A DNA stretch of 64,000 nt, taken from Streptomyces sp. B3I8. Its GTDB lineage: Bacteria > Actinomycetota > Actinomycetes > Streptomycetales > Streptomycetaceae. Below, piece after piece: positions 44,432-54,741 of the stretch (position 1 is its first letter; the number at the start of each line of letters is the position of its first letter). Position numbers and translations under genes: made by a program. The notes under the pieces were generated by a model. The model made no database searches. It was not told the DNA's origin and saw only the letters and a list, made by a program, of their open reading frames with translations. The stretch is taken from assembly GCF_030816915.1 (NCBI RefSeq), contig NZ_JAUSYN010000002.1:1997501-2061500 (forward strand). Reading direction: 5' to 3'.

Positions 44432-45013
44432 TCAGCCCGCGATCGCCTCGTACAGGCTCCACACGCCGAGCCCCAACATCAGCAGGGCCGCGATCCGCGT
44501 GATCAGCGTCAGCGGCACCTTCTTCATCAGCGCCCTGCCGCCCACGATGCCGAGGCCGGCCACCGCCCACAGCGCGAGCACCGCGCCGAGGCCGACGGAG
44601 AGCGGGTCGTCGTAGCGGGCCGCGAGGTTCGCGGTCATGATCTGGGTCAGGTCACCGAACTCGGCGACCAGGATGAGCATGAAGCCCGTCCCGGCCACCT
44701 TCCAGAAGCTCTGGTCCTCGGGCCGGCGGACCTCCTCCTCGCCCTCGTCCTTCTTCAGCAGCAGCACGGCCGCGCCGCCGAGGAAGAGCACGCCGGTGAG
44801 CGCCTGCACGAGCTGGTGCGGCAGCAGCGTGAGCACGCTGCCCGCCGCGACCGCGAGCACGACGTGCAGGGTGAAGGCCGCGGCGACGCCCGCGAAGACG
44901 TACGAGGCGCGGTAGCGGGTGCCGAGGACGAGGCCGGCCAGGGCGGTCTTGTCCGGCAGTTCGGCAAGGAAGACGACGCCGAAGACGAGCGCCGTCACGG
45001 TCGGGCTGATCAC
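44432..45013 (-). CDS. TMEM165/GDT1 (UPF0016) family cation transporter
   Basis: A 193-residue membrane protein with six helices and two hydrophilic family repeats. The signature is ELPDKTA in helix 1 (VFLAELPDKTALAGLVLGTRY) and EFGDLTQ in the second repeat (ILVAEFGDLTQIMTANLAARY). These E-x-G-D-(K/R)-type motifs carry the metal-binding acids in GDT1/MneA proteins, which move Mn2+ or Ca2+. Here the first repeat has LPD in place of the usual LGD. A charged loop (KKDEGEEEVRRPED) separates the halves. GTG start. Single gene. Confidence 0.9.
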   Translation of the reverse strand: MISPTVTALVFGVVFLAELPDKTALAGLVLGTRYRASYVFAGVAAAFTLHVVLAVAAGSVLTLLPHQLVQALTGVLFLGGAAVLLLKKDEGEEEVRRPEDQSFWKVAGTGFMLILVAEFGDLTQIMTANLAARYDDPLSVGLGAVLALWAVAGLGIVGGRALMKKVPLTLITRIAALLMLGLGVWSLYEAIAG

Positions 45014-45586
45014 AGTTCCTCAATCGGTCGGGGCGCCGCCCACCGAGAGTCCGCGTGCACTGCTCACGACACCCCGGCACGGCAGCGCACTCGCGCACCC
45101 GCGCCGGGCGGCACGGGTGGTGCACTGCTTGCCGAAGGTCTCGCCGGCCGATCCGCGCCCCGGGGGGCCGCCCCGAAGGGGCCACGGAATCTGCCTCCGG
45201 GCGCCGGCTCAGGCTGGCTGAGCAGTATGTCGACGGTCCGGCGAAGGGCTACTCCCCTCCAACCCGGTCCATGCTACGCGACCCCGCACACCTCCCCCAC
45301 CCGCCGGCCGGAGGCCCCCTGGAGGCCTCCGGTGTCCCGGTCCGTCCGCCGACCGGTGGTTCCCGGTGTCCCGGTCCGCCCGCCCGCCGCGCCCTTCCCG
45401 TCCCGGCACGCCATCCCAGACGGCCCAAGTTCCCGCAGGTCAAAGGCCGTTCCAGCATTCCAGCGTCCCGCGCCTGCCTTGATCGATGGCGAGTGGGACG
45501 GATCACGGCACAAGCTTCGGTCTGTCGACGGCGGCCCGCCGGGCGACGCAAGCCCTTCACGTATCACCTCTCACACGGAGATCACC
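45014..45586. other. Long non-coding region
   Basis: This 573-bp region between divergent genes has no frame with convincing start, codon bias and family signal. It is uniformly G/C-rich, with several ccggtc/gaccgg inverted segments near 45310-45380. The right end probably holds the promoter and leader of the DUF4232-like gene. I could not identify a manganese riboswitch toward the GDT1-type gene. Confidence 0.4.
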
Positions 45587-46114
45587 ATGCGCTCTCTCCT
45601 CGCCACCCGCACCGCCCGCCTCGCCCTCACCGCGTTCGCGGCGGTCGCCCTCACCACCGCCGCGGCGGCCACGGCCGACGCCGGCACCGCGGCGAAGCAG
45701 TCCGCCCCCCGGGCCTGCGTCACCAAGGACCTGAAGCTCACCACCAACTTCGAGACCCAGGCGGGCGGTTACATCCGCGTCACCGCCAAGGCCCGCGCCG
45801 GTGTCACCTGCCGCCTGGACGGCGTGTACCCCTCCGCCTCCTTCGGCTCCAGCGCCTCCACCGCGGTCCACCCCGCCGAGCAGGCCGTCAGCGACGGCAT
45901 CACCCTCTCCGGCAACAAGGCCGCCTACGCCGGCATCAACCCCAAGAGCACCGGCGACGACAACGGCATCGAGTTCGACCGCCTGCACCTCTCGGTCTAC
46001 GGCGACGAGGCCAACAGCACCACCCTCAAGCTGTCCGAGAGCGTCACCGTCGACCGGCCCATCGCCACCAACTGGCACGCCGACTCCGCCGACGCCGTGC
46101 CGTTCGCGAACTGA
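45587..46114 (+). CDS. Secreted DUF4232-like protein
   Basis: A 175-residue secreted protein. The signal peptide (LALTAFAAVALTTAAAATADA, cut about residue 32) precedes a ~140-residue beta-rich domain with CVTKDLKLTTNFETQAGGYIRVTAKARAGVTCRLDGVYPSASFGS and GDEANSTTLKLSESVTV. Two Cys (CVTK and TCRLDG) probably form a disulfide, as in DUF4232 proteins. The function is unknown. ATG after GGAG. Confidence 0.82.
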   Translation: MRSLLATRTARLALTAFAAVALTTAAAATADAGTAAKQSAPRACVTKDLKLTTNFETQAGGYIRVTAKARAGVTCRLDGVYPSASFGSSASTAVHPAEQAVSDGITLSGNKAAYAGINPKSTGDDNGIEFDRLHLSVYGDEANSTTLKLSESVTVDRPIATNWHADSADAVPFAN

Positions 46115-46159
46115 GCGCACGCCGGGCCGCGGCGCCACCCCCCGGAACCCGCCCCGATC

Positions 46160-46194
46160 CCTCCGTCGTTCCGTACCGTACGGGGCGACGGAGG
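46160..46194 (+). terminator. Stem-loop abutting the PhoD-gene ribosome site
   Basis: CCTCCGTCG (46160-46168) and CGACGGAGG (46186-46194) pair perfectly. Inside, CCGTA and TACGG form a further 5-bp stem, separated by a tt/gg internal loop. It may terminate the DUF4232 transcript. Its 3' arm also covers the start of the GGAGGAGGG ribosome site of the phosphatase gene. Confidence 0.5.
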
Positions 46195-46205
46195 AGGGTG
46201 ATCCC

Positions 46206-47996
<1,791 letters not shown>

Positions 47997-48130
47997 ACAT
48001 TGGCTGAATGACGATCTGGCAAGCGGAATGGCCCGCCCCTAACCTGACGTGGCCCGGCCGCTTCCGGGAGACGAAACCGGTGTTTTGAGGAAACCGAAAC
48101 TTTCGGAACAGCCGAAGGAGTTCTCCCACC

Positions 48131-48601
48131 ATGTCAGGACGTCTCAACAGCGCCCGGCCCTACGCCGTCGGGCTCTTCCGCATCGTGCTCGGCCTGCTCT
48201 TCACCTGCCACGGCGCCGCCTCGCTGTTCGGCGTGCTCGGCGGCGCCATGGGCACCGACGGCGGCACCATCGAGGCCGGCACCTGGCCGGGCTGGTACGC
48301 CGCCGTGATCCAGCTCGTGTGCGGCGCACTGGTCCTGCTCGGCCTCGCCACCCGCCCGGCCGCGTTCCTCGCCTCGGGCTCGATGGCGTTCGCGTACTTC
48401 CACGTCCACCAGCCGAACGGCCTCTGGCCGATCCAGAACGGCGGCGAGCAGGCCGCCCTGTTCTGCTGGACCTTCCTCCTCCTGGTCTTCACGGGCCCCG
48501 GCGCCTTCGCCCTGGACAACGTCCTGCGCCTGACCCGCACCGACCGCACCGCCCGCACGGAGACGGAGGAGGACCGCACGACGGAGCCGGTGACCGTCTG
48601 A
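48131..48601 (+). CDS. DoxX-family membrane protein
   Basis: A 156-residue membrane protein with four helices and DoxX features: GLFRIVLGLLFTCHGAASLFG, WYAAVIQLVCGALVLLGLATRPAAFLASGSMAFAYFHVH and GGEQAALFCWTFLLLVFTGPGAFALD. DoxX proteins associate with thiol/oxidative stress membrane complexes, but the role here is not shown. ATG after GGAG. A ~130-nt leader precedes it. Confidence 0.9.
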   Translation: MSGRLNSARPYAVGLFRIVLGLLFTCHGAASLFGVLGGAMGTDGGTIEAGTWPGWYAAVIQLVCGALVLLGLATRPAAFLASGSMAFAYFHVHQPNGLWPIQNGGEQAALFCWTFLLLVFTGPGAFALDNVLRLTRTDRTARTETEEDRTTEPVTV

Positions 48602-48639
48602 CCCCGGGCCCACCCCCTGGGTCCACCACCCCACGTCCA

Positions 48640-48675
48640 CTCCCCCGCGTCCCTGCCGCCAGGGATGCGGGGGAG
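48640..48675. terminator. Hairpin terminator between convergent genes
   Basis: A 16-bp stem (48640-48655 with 48660-48675; one G-T mispair) around ccgc. It sits after doxX and before the stop of the convergent minus-strand gene. Confidence 0.75.
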
Positions 48676-48799
48676 CACCCGTGCGCGCACCCCGCGCGTC
48701 ACTCACGCACGTACCCCTGCGTGCCCCCGTGGGTGACCTGTGCCCGCCCCGCACGCCCGCCCCCGTACGGGCACCCGACACGGACGCGCACGCGACCGG

Positions 48800-49162
48800 C
48801 TACACCCCGTCCCCCGGACCGCCGGAGGCGGACGCACCTGTCCCGCCCGTGTGCTTCAGCCTCATCCGCGCGTCGACGCGCTCCGCGGCCGCCACTTCCC
48901 CCCAGTACCGGTGCGTGGAGACGAACACCGCCAGCTCCCGCTCCCGGCGCCGCAGCTTCTCGACCTCCGCCTGCTCGTTCTCCGTCCACCCGGGCGAGGC
49001 CGCGCGTTCGACCCGGCGCCAGCCGTTGTCGTCACGGAAGCCGTCCAGCGGCTCGACCGACCAGGGGAGCCGCTTCAGCAGGGCCAGCAGTTCGGCCCGG
49101 ATCTGATGCAGCTCCTCCTGACCGGCGAGCAGGTCACTCGGGAAGTCAGGGGTCTCAGCCAC
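48800..49162 (-). CDS. Conserved hypothetical helical protein (120 aa)
   Basis: A 120-residue charged helical protein (FPSDLLAGQEELHQIRAELLALLKRLPWSVEPLDGF, WTENEQAEVEKLRRRERELAVFVSTHRYW). It has a Gly/Ser-rich end. It lacks signal peptide and membrane helix. I recognise only that proteins of this pattern (...LPWSVEPLDGF... THRYWG) are common in Streptomyces as hypotheticals. GTG start. It diverges from the MarR gene. Confidence 0.7.
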   Translation of the reverse strand: MAETPDFPSDLLAGQEELHQIRAELLALLKRLPWSVEPLDGFRDDNGWRRVERAASPGWTENEQAEVEKLRRRERELAVFVSTHRYWGEVAAAERVDARMRLKHTGGTGASASGGPGDGV

Positions 49163-49269
49163 CCCGTAATGGTACGCCTGTTCGAATTTACGAGGCGAAC
49201 TTCCGGGGCCCTCGTCGCGTCACGGCGCAGCCGCCTCGCGACACCTCACGAAATCGTCAGTCCGAACTG

Positions 49270-49285
49270 GACAGTCTCGACTGTC
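49270..49285. promoter_or_regulatory. MarR operator candidate within a promoter
   Basis: GACAGT-ctcg-ACTGTC is a perfect 6-bp inverted repeat starting 34 bp upstream of the marR-like ATG. It overlaps a plausible promoter with -35 TGGACA (49268-49273) and -10 TACGGT about 18 bp downstream, so a bound dimer would block RNA polymerase. Autoregulation by the adjacent MarR protein is the simplest reading. Confidence 0.6.
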
Positions 49286-49303
49286 GAGCTCTACGGTGAG
49301 CCC

Positions 49304-49753
49304 ATGGAGCAGACCCCCGACGACGTCTCCGAGTCCGCCGCCCGCGCCGCACGCGATCTGACCGTCGTGTTCAACCGGCTGCGGAGGCGCCTGCGTTCGG
49401 TCGCCGGGGACGAGGACCTGACTCCGCCGCAGGTCTCGGCGCTCACCCTCGTCGGCAAGCATGGCGCGGCCACGGCCAGCGCCCTGGCCTCCGCCGAGGG
49501 GGTGCGCCCGCAGTCGATGGCGACCACGCTGGCCTCGCTCGACCGGGCCGGACTGATCCACCGCAACCCCGACCCCGACGACGGCCGCCGCCAGCTCGTC
49601 ACGCTCACCGAGGCGGGCCGCGAGCGCATCGAGGGCGACCGGCAGGCCCGCCGCCGGTGGCTGGCGCGCACGATCGAGGAGCGGTACGACGAGGACGAGC
49701 GGCGCACGATTCTCGACGCCCTCGAGCTGCTGGAACGGCTCACCCAGTCGTGA
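49304..49753 (+). CDS. MarR-family transcriptional regulator
   Basis: A 149-residue MarR regulator. The winged helix lies at about 35-105 (LTPPQVSALTLVGKHGAATASALASAEGVRPQSMATTLASLDRAGLIHRNPDPDDGRRQLVTLTEAG). Flanking helices dimerise. Its gene overlaps the MFS gene by 4 bases (GTGA), and a dyad operator lies upstream, so it probably represses both and responds to an exported drug. Confidence 0.93.
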   Translation: MEQTPDDVSESAARAARDLTVVFNRLRRRLRSVAGDEDLTPPQVSALTLVGKHGAATASALASAEGVRPQSMATTLASLDRAGLIHRNPDPDDGRRQLVTLTEAGRERIEGDRQARRRWLARTIEERYDEDERRTILDALELLERLTQS

Positions 49754-51207
49754 GCCCGGTACTCGCCCGCGCGCTCAGGATGCTCCGCCCGAACGGCGGC
49801 AGCGGCAGCGACGGCGGCGACAGCGGCAGGAACAGCAGGTACAGCGGCAAGGGGGGCAACGCCTTCGACCGGCGCCTGATCGCCCCGATGCTCCTCGGTT
49901 CGATCTGCAACCCGATCAATTCCTCCATGATCGCCGTCGCCCTGGTGCCGATCGGCGCCGCCTTCGGCGCCACCCCCTCGCGCACCGCCTGGCTGGTCAC
50001 CGGCCTGTACCTGGCCACCGCGCTGGGCCAGCCGGTGATCGGCCGACTGGTCGACATGTTCGGCCCCCGCCGTCTCTACCTCCTCGGCACCGGCACCGTG
50101 GGCGTCGCCGGACTGCTGGGCGCGGTCTCCCCGTCCCTCGGCGTGCTGATTGCCGCCCGCGTGCTGCTCGGCTTCGGCACCTCCGCGGCGTACCCGGCGT
50201 CCATGCAGCTCATCCGGCGCGAGTCGGAGCGCACGGGCAAGGACAGCCCGGCCGGGATCCTCACCGCGCTCTCTGTCGCGAACCAGACCGTCTCCGTGAT
50301 CGGCCCGGCCCTCGGCGGGTTCCTCATCGGCCTGGGCGGCTGGCGGGCCGTCTTCACCGTCAACGTGCCGCTGTCCGCGGCCTGCCTGGTCCTCGGCGCG
50401 CTGTACCTGCCCGGCACCGCGCCCGGCGAACGCTCCCGGCGCCCCGTCGACCTGCCCGGCATGCTGCTGTTCGCCGCGCTGCTGCTCTCCGCCATGCTGT
50501 TCCTGATGAGCCCGCGGGCGGCCCTGTGGTACCTGCCGGTGCTCACCGCCGCCGCGGCCGCCGGCTTCGCCGCCCGGGAGCTGCGGGTGGCCGAGCCGTT
50601 CATAGACCTGCGGGTGCTCGGCGGCAACATCCCCCTGCTGGCCACGTACGCGCGTCAGTTCCTCGGCTACCTCACCTCGTACGCCTTCCTCTACGGCTTC
50701 ACGCAGTGGCTGGAGGAGGGGCGCGGGCTGCCCGCCTCCACCGCCGGACTGGTGCTGCTCCCCCTCTCACTGACCGCGCTCACCGTCTCCGGCGTCACCG
50801 GGCGGCGGGAGGCGGTGCGGGCGAAGCTCGTGGTCGGCGGGGTGGTGCAGGTCGCGGGCTGTGTCGTCCTGCTGCTGCTCGACGCCGGCAGCCCGGTGTG
50901 GCTGCTGCTGCTCGGCGGTGTCGTGATGGGCGTGCCGCAAGGTCTGATCGGTCTGGCCAACCAGAACGCCCTCTACCGGCAGTCCGACCCCGCGCGGATC
51001 GGCACCGCCGCCGGACTGCTGCGCACCTTCACCTACCTCGGCGCGCTCGGCTCCTCCGCCGCCGACTCGGCGTTCTTCACCCACGGCGCCGACACGGCGG
51101 GGATGCACGACCTCGCGCTGTTCATGCTCGTGGGGTCGGCCGCGCTCGTCGCGGTGTCGCTGCTCGACCGTTCCCTGCGGACGGTCACCCCAGACAGCCG
51201 GAGATGA
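49750..51207 (+). CDS. MFS drug exporter, co-transcribed with MarR
   Basis: A 485-residue MFS transporter with about 13-14 helices: MLLGSICNPINSSMIAVALVPIGAAFG, WLVTGLYLATALGQPVIGRLVDMFGPRRLYLLG and RVLLGFGTSAAYPASMQLIRR (motifs A/B regions). The first ~35 residues are Gly/Ser/Arg-rich (GSGSDGGDSGRNSRYSGKGG). The GTG start overlaps the marR stop. It is a probable efflux pump regulated by that MarR protein. Confidence 0.9.
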   Translation: MSPVLARALRMLRPNGGSGSDGGDSGRNSRYSGKGGNAFDRRLIAPMLLGSICNPINSSMIAVALVPIGAAFGATPSRTAWLVTGLYLATALGQPVIGRLVDMFGPRRLYLLGTGTVGVAGLLGAVSPSLGVLIAARVLLGFGTSAAYPASMQLIRRESERTGKDSPAGILTALSVANQTVSVIGPALGGFLIGLGGWRAVFTVNVPLSAACLVLGALYLPGTAPGERSRRPVDLPGMLLFAALLLSAMLFLMSPRAALWYLPVLTAAAAAGFAARELRVAEPFIDLRVLGGNIPLLATYARQFLGYLTSYAFLYGFTQWLEEGRGLPASTAGLVLLPLSLTALTVSGVTGRREAVRAKLVVGGVVQVAGCVVLLLLDAGSPVWLLLLGGVVMGVPQGLIGLANQNALYRQSDPARIGTAAGLLRTFTYLGALGSSAADSAFFTHGADTAGMHDLALFMLVGSAALVAVSLLDRSLRTVTPDSRR

Positions 51208-51350
51208 CCGGCGACCGTCGGAGACCACCGGCGAGGCCGGCGACAACCGGCACCGCCGGAAACGACCGGCGAGGCCGCGGCCCGCCCGGACCGCGGCGCT
51301 CACCGCACACCGCACACCGCACCCTCACGGACCAGGAAGGCCCCGCCCCC

Positions 51351-51935
51351 ATGGCACTCACCGCCCTCGACCCCACCACCGCCCTCGTCGTCATCGACCT
51401 GCAGGCCGGCATCGTCGGCATGGACACCCAGCCGCACGCCGCCGCCGACGTCGTCTCCCGCTCGGCCGAGCTGGCCGACGCGTTCCGCGCCCGGAACCTG
51501 CCGGTCGTCCTGGTCCGCGTCTCCTTCGCGGCCGACGGCGCCGACGCCGTGCCCGGCCGCACCGAGGCCCCCGCGCGCCGCGGCGCGCTCCCCGAGGGCT
51601 GGGACGTCGTCGTCGACGAACTCGCGGGCCACCCCGGCGACATCCACATCACCAAGCGCAACTGGGGCGCGTTCCACGGCACCGGTCTGGATGTGCAGCT
51701 CCGCCGCCGGGGCGTCACGCAGATCGTGCTGACCGGCATCGCCACCAGCATCGGCGTGGAGTCCACCGCCCGCTCCGCCCACGAACACGGTTACCACGTC
51801 ACCCTGGCCACCGACGCCATGGCCGACTCCAGCGCGGAGGCCCACCGGGGCAGCGTGGAGCGGATCTTCCCGCGCCTCGGGGAGACGGGCACGACGGAGG
51901 AGATCCTGGACCTGCTGGAGAAGACGCACGCATGA
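51351..51935 (+). CDS. Isochorismatase-like hydrolase lacking the nucleophilic Cys
   Basis: A 194-residue cysteine-hydrolase-superfamily protein. The Asp is present in TALVVIDLQAGIVGM and the Lys in IHITKRNWGAFHGTGLD. The motif TGIATSIGVESTARSA has Gly where Cys sits in nicotinamidases and N-carbamoylsarcosine amidases. This is the pattern of true isochorismatases (PhzD/EntB type), which cleave a vinyl ether without Cys. No isochorismate synthase or siderophore genes are nearby, so the substrate is unclear. ATG after AGGAAGG, ~140 bp after the MFS gene; possibly the same transcript. Confidence 0.88.
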   Translation: MALTALDPTTALVVIDLQAGIVGMDTQPHAAADVVSRSAELADAFRARNLPVVLVRVSFAADGADAVPGRTEAPARRGALPEGWDVVVDELAGHPGDIHITKRNWGAFHGTGLDVQLRRRGVTQIVLTGIATSIGVESTARSAHEHGYHVTLATDAMADSSAEAHRGSVERIFPRLGETGTTEEILDLLEKTHA

Positions 51936-52031
51936 CGGTCCGGGCGGGGAAGGACCCTACGGGCAGCCACCGGCGGAGACCGGAACCGACGGTCCTCCCC
52001 GCCCGTTCCCGTTCGGTGCCAGACTGAACGC

Positions 52032-52271
52032 ATGTGCCGAAGCATCAAGACCCTCCGCCCGCCCGCGCTCCCCGAGCAGGCCACCGAGGAGGAGGTCCGG
52101 GCGGCCGCGCTCCAGTACGTCCGCAAGGTGTCGGGCTTCCGCGCCCCCGCCGCGCACAACCGTGAGGTGTTCGACCGGGCGGTGGACGCCGTGGCGGCCG
52201 CCACGGCGGAACTGCTGTCCGGCCTGGAGGTCCGCGGAGCACACCACGCGGGCGCCGGAACCGGCGCCTGA
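52032..52271 (+). CDS. DUF2277 protein
   Basis: A 79-residue protein beginning MCRSIKTLRPPALPEQATEEEVRAAALQYVRKVSGFRAP, the full DUF2277 signature with the N-terminal CRSI(K)xL and QYVRKVSG blocks. The function is unknown. Cys2 is conserved in the family. ATG start. It lies between the isochorismatase-like gene and the convergent DedA gene. Confidence 0.88.
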   Translation: MCRSIKTLRPPALPEQATEEEVRAAALQYVRKVSGFRAPAAHNREVFDRAVDAVAAATAELLSGLEVRGAHHAGAGTGA

Positions 52272-52298
52272 CCCGAAAACCCGGGCCGGGAGCGGGCC

Positions 52299-52331
52299 CG
52301 GCACCCGGCACCCGGCACCCGGCACCCGGGA
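52299..52331. repeat. ggcaccc tandem heptamers
   Basis: About four copies of the heptamer cggcacc lie between the DUF2277 and DedA genes (gcccggcacccggcacccgg...). It is short, simple and without coding potential. Confidence 0.8.
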
Positions 52332-52336
52332 GACGC

Positions 52337-52984
52337 CTAGACGGCGCCCTCCTCCCGGACCGCCGAAGGGCGGCGTACGAGATAACCCGCGCCGGCTCCC
52401 GCGACGAAGAGCGCCCCGAAGGAGACGCCGGTGGCCAGCCACGTCGTACCGAGCCACTGTCCGCCGAAGTAACCGAGCGCCACGCTGTAGGCGGCCCAGG
52501 CCACGCCCGCCAGCGCTGACCAGGGCAGGAACTCGCGCACCCGGCGCTGCGCGACCCCCGCGGCCAGCGACACCACCGAGCGGCCGGCCGGGGCGAACCG
52601 CGCCAGCACCACCAGCGCGCCGCCGCCCCGCGACAGGGCCGCGCCAAGACGTTCCTGCGCGCCGGTCAGCCGCCGGGAACGGGCGATGGCCCGGTCCAGC
52701 CGCTCACCACCGAGCCGCCCGACGCGGTACGCGAACAGATCCCCCACCACCGAGGCGGTGGCCGCGCACAGGGCGAGCACGAGGATGTCCGGCACGTGGT
52801 CGACGACGACGTCCCCCGCGGCGGCCGTCGCATCGCCCGCGGAGCCCGCGGCGGCGGCCGTCGCGGCGGTGATCACGAGGACCCCGCTCGGCAACAGCGG
52901 CACGAACACGTCGAGCAGCACGGACAAGGCCACGGCGGCATAGATCCACGGGCTGCCGACCAGCGGCCCCACACTCTCCAGCAC
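52337..52984 (-). CDS. DedA-family membrane protein
   Basis: A 215-residue DedA/SNARE-associated protein with about five hydrophobic segments. It shows AAVALSVLLDVFVPLLPSGVLVITA, GDLFAYRVGRLGGERL and the conserved ARFAPAGRSVVSLAAGVAQRRVREFLPWSALAGVAWAAYSVALGYFGG. DedA proteins are thought to flip undecaprenyl phosphate or phospholipids. I chose the GTG at 52984 with GGGGAG five bases upstream; earlier in-frame codons encode Arg/Ser-rich sequence. Confidence 0.88.
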   Translation of the reverse strand: MLESVGPLVGSPWIYAAVALSVLLDVFVPLLPSGVLVITAATAAAAGSAGDATAAAGDVVVDHVPDILVLALCAATASVVGDLFAYRVGRLGGERLDRAIARSRRLTGAQERLGAALSRGGGALVVLARFAPAGRSVVSLAAGVAQRRVREFLPWSALAGVAWAAYSVALGYFGGQWLGTTWLATGVSFGALFVAGAGAGYLVRRPSAVREEGAV

Positions 52985-53230
52985 CGATACTCCCCGTCTA
53001 CTCCCCCGTGGACTCGACCAGCCGCTGCGTCGCGGGGGAGCGGCAGGGTGGCTTGTGACAGCCATACAGCGTACGCGGCGGGGGTGACGGCAGGGTCACG
53101 GGGGGCACACGGCGTGAACACGGGGCGCACGGACGGAAGACGCGACACCCGTGGACGGGAGAGGCCGGGAGAGTGCGCCCGTCCCCGGCGCCCGGGCCCG
53201 CGAAGTCCGCCGGGAGCGGGAGAGCGGGCC

Positions 53231-54226
53231 CTACTGTGCGGGCCGGCCGGTGGCCGGCGGCCTGCGGAGCATGCCCGGGCTGGTGTCCCGGCGGCTGCGC
53301 AGCAGCGTGGTCAGCGTCGTGGCGTTGTGGTAGCCGACGCGGCGGGCCACGGCCTCGGTGGACAACTCGGTGGTACGCAGCAGGTGCACGGCCTGCTCGA
53401 GACGGATCTGCTGCGCGAACTGCACGGGGGAGATGCCGAGCGTCCGGTCGCAGGCACGTTGCAGCGTGCGTTCGCTGCTGCCCAGGGCGCGCGCGGTGTC
53501 GGCGATGCTCAGCGGCTGGTCGAGGCGGGTGCGCAGCCGGCGTTCGAAGGCGTCGACCAGTGGGTCCGCGCGCGCCAGGTGACTGGGGACGGCATAGGAG
53601 GACTGGGCGGGCCGGGCGTCGATCACCAGGTAGCGGGCGGTGAGTTCCGCCAGAGCCGGGCTGCGCTGCCGGACCAGGGCGAGCGCGAGGTCGAGGTGCG
53701 CGAACGCGGCTCCGGCGGTGAGGACGCCGTCGGCGTGGGTGAGCATGTGCGTCTCGTCCAGACGCACCCGCGGATAGCGGCGTCGGAAGTGGGGTGCCAG
53801 CCACCAACTGGTCGTCGCCTCCAGGCCGTCGAGGACGCCGCTCTCGGCGAGCAGGAAGGTCGCGGTGCAGGCGGCGGCCACGGGCACGCCTTCGGCGCGG
53901 TGGCGGCGCAGCAGTTCGCGCGCGGGCCGCTGTGCCTCGGCCGCCACCCACTCCAGCAGCGGGCCCGGCTGTTTGTACGTCACGCCGGGCACGACCAGCA
54001 CGTCCGGCATCCGCCCGGTGCCGGACAGGTCGGCCGGGGTGGTCCGGACGACGAGTCCGCCACCGGTGCGCACGGGTCCGGCGCGGACACCGACGAGGTC
54101 GACCTCCCAGGGCGGTGGCGGCTGCGGCAGTTCGTCCCGCAGTTCGTTGGCCGACCGCAGCACGTCCAGTACGGACGTCAGCCCCGAGTCGAACACGTCG
54201 TCAACGACCAGCACCGCGACCTTCAT
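53231..54226 (-). CDS. GlxA-family AraC-type regulator (DJ-1/PfpI sensor)
   Basis: A 331-residue regulator. The N-terminal DJ-1/PfpI-like domain (about 1-175) has VAVLVVDDVFDSGLTSVLDVLRSANEL, PDVLVVPGV and VAAACTATFLLAESGVLDGLEATTSWWLAPHFRRRYP. The C-terminal AraC helix-turn-helix domain (about 220-315) has PLSIADTARALGSSERTLQRACDRTLGISPVQFAQQIRLEQAVHLL and VARRVGYHNATTLTTLLRSR. It diverges from the monooxygenase-like gene, which it probably controls. Confidence 0.92.
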   Translation of the reverse strand: MKVAVLVVDDVFDSGLTSVLDVLRSANELRDELPQPPPPWEVDLVGVRAGPVRTGGGLVVRTTPADLSGTGRMPDVLVVPGVTYKQPGPLLEWVAAEAQRPARELLRRHRAEGVPVAAACTATFLLAESGVLDGLEATTSWWLAPHFRRRYPRVRLDETHMLTHADGVLTAGAAFAHLDLALALVRQRSPALAELTARYLVIDARPAQSSYAVPSHLARADPLVDAFERRLRTRLDQPLSIADTARALGSSERTLQRACDRTLGISPVQFAQQIRLEQAVHLLRTTELSTEAVARRVGYHNATTLTTLLRSRRDTSPGMLRRPPATGRPAQ

Positions 54227-54343
54227 GGCGGAAACGGTAGTGGATCCGTCGTATCTGCCACTGGGGAGCCCCGCCGAGGATCCCTAGGTTGGAAGCACGT
54301 CCGGACGACACCACCGCGAACGACACCGAGGAGTCCCTCTCCC

Positions 54344-54661
54344 ATGCACCTCCCGCTCGGCCTGCTGGCCCGCATCGAAGCGAAGCCCGACCGCGTCCAG
54401 GAAGTCCACGACCTGCTCACCGGAGCGCTGTCCCTGGCGCAGGCGGAAGAGGGGACCGTGACCTGGTTCGCCTTCCGGCTGGGCCCCACCACGTTCGGCG
54501 TCTTCGACGCCTTCGCCACCGACGACGCCCGGCGGGCCCACCTCGAGGGCAGGATCGCCCAGGCCCTCGTCGGCCAGGGGGCCCACCTGCTGGCCGAGGA
54601 ACCGGACATCCGGCCGGTGGACATCCTCGCCGCGAAGCTCCCGGCGCCCACCCCCGCCTGA
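54344..54661 (+). CDS. Antibiotic-biosynthesis-monooxygenase-like (ABM) protein
   Basis: A 105-residue dimeric alpha+beta (ferredoxin-like) protein. MHLPLGLLARIEAKPDRVQEVHDLLTGALSLAQAEEGTVTWFAFRLGPTTFGVFDAFATDDARRAHLEGRIA matches the ABM/YgiN-like quinol monooxygenase pattern. Such proteins oxidise quinols or degrade small aromatic compounds. ATG start after GAGGAG. Divergent from the GlxA-type regulator; the 19-bp terminator follows. Confidence 0.85.
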   Translation: MHLPLGLLARIEAKPDRVQEVHDLLTGALSLAQAEEGTVTWFAFRLGPTTFGVFDAFATDDARRAHLEGRIAQALVGQGAHLLAEEPDIRPVDILAAKLPAPTPA

Positions 54662-54681
54662 CCCCCGCACAGCGGGCGAAA

Positions 54682-54722
54682 AAGGCCCAGGCCGACGGCG
54701 CTACGCCGTCGGCCTGGGCCTT
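54682..54722. terminator. 19-bp hairpin terminator between ABM gene and tRNA-Val
   Basis: A 19-nt arm (54682-54700) pairs perfectly with 54704-54722 around a cta loop. An A-run upstream (gaaaaagg) and ttctcg downstream make it usable in both directions: for the ABM gene on the plus strand and for the tRNA transcript on the minus strand. Confidence 0.9.
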
Positions 54723-54741
54723 CTCGTGGTTCCCGAACCGG

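Noticed and set aside
45014..45586. Manganese (yybP-ykoY) riboswitch upstream of the GDT1-type gene
   Set aside because: No matching conserved loops are visible on the minus strand close to the start.
51351..54661. Natural-product cluster around the isochorismatase, monooxygenase-like and MFS genes
   Set aside because: No synthase, ligase, carrier protein or tailoring set is present. The genes face different directions and have ordinary housekeeping neighbours.
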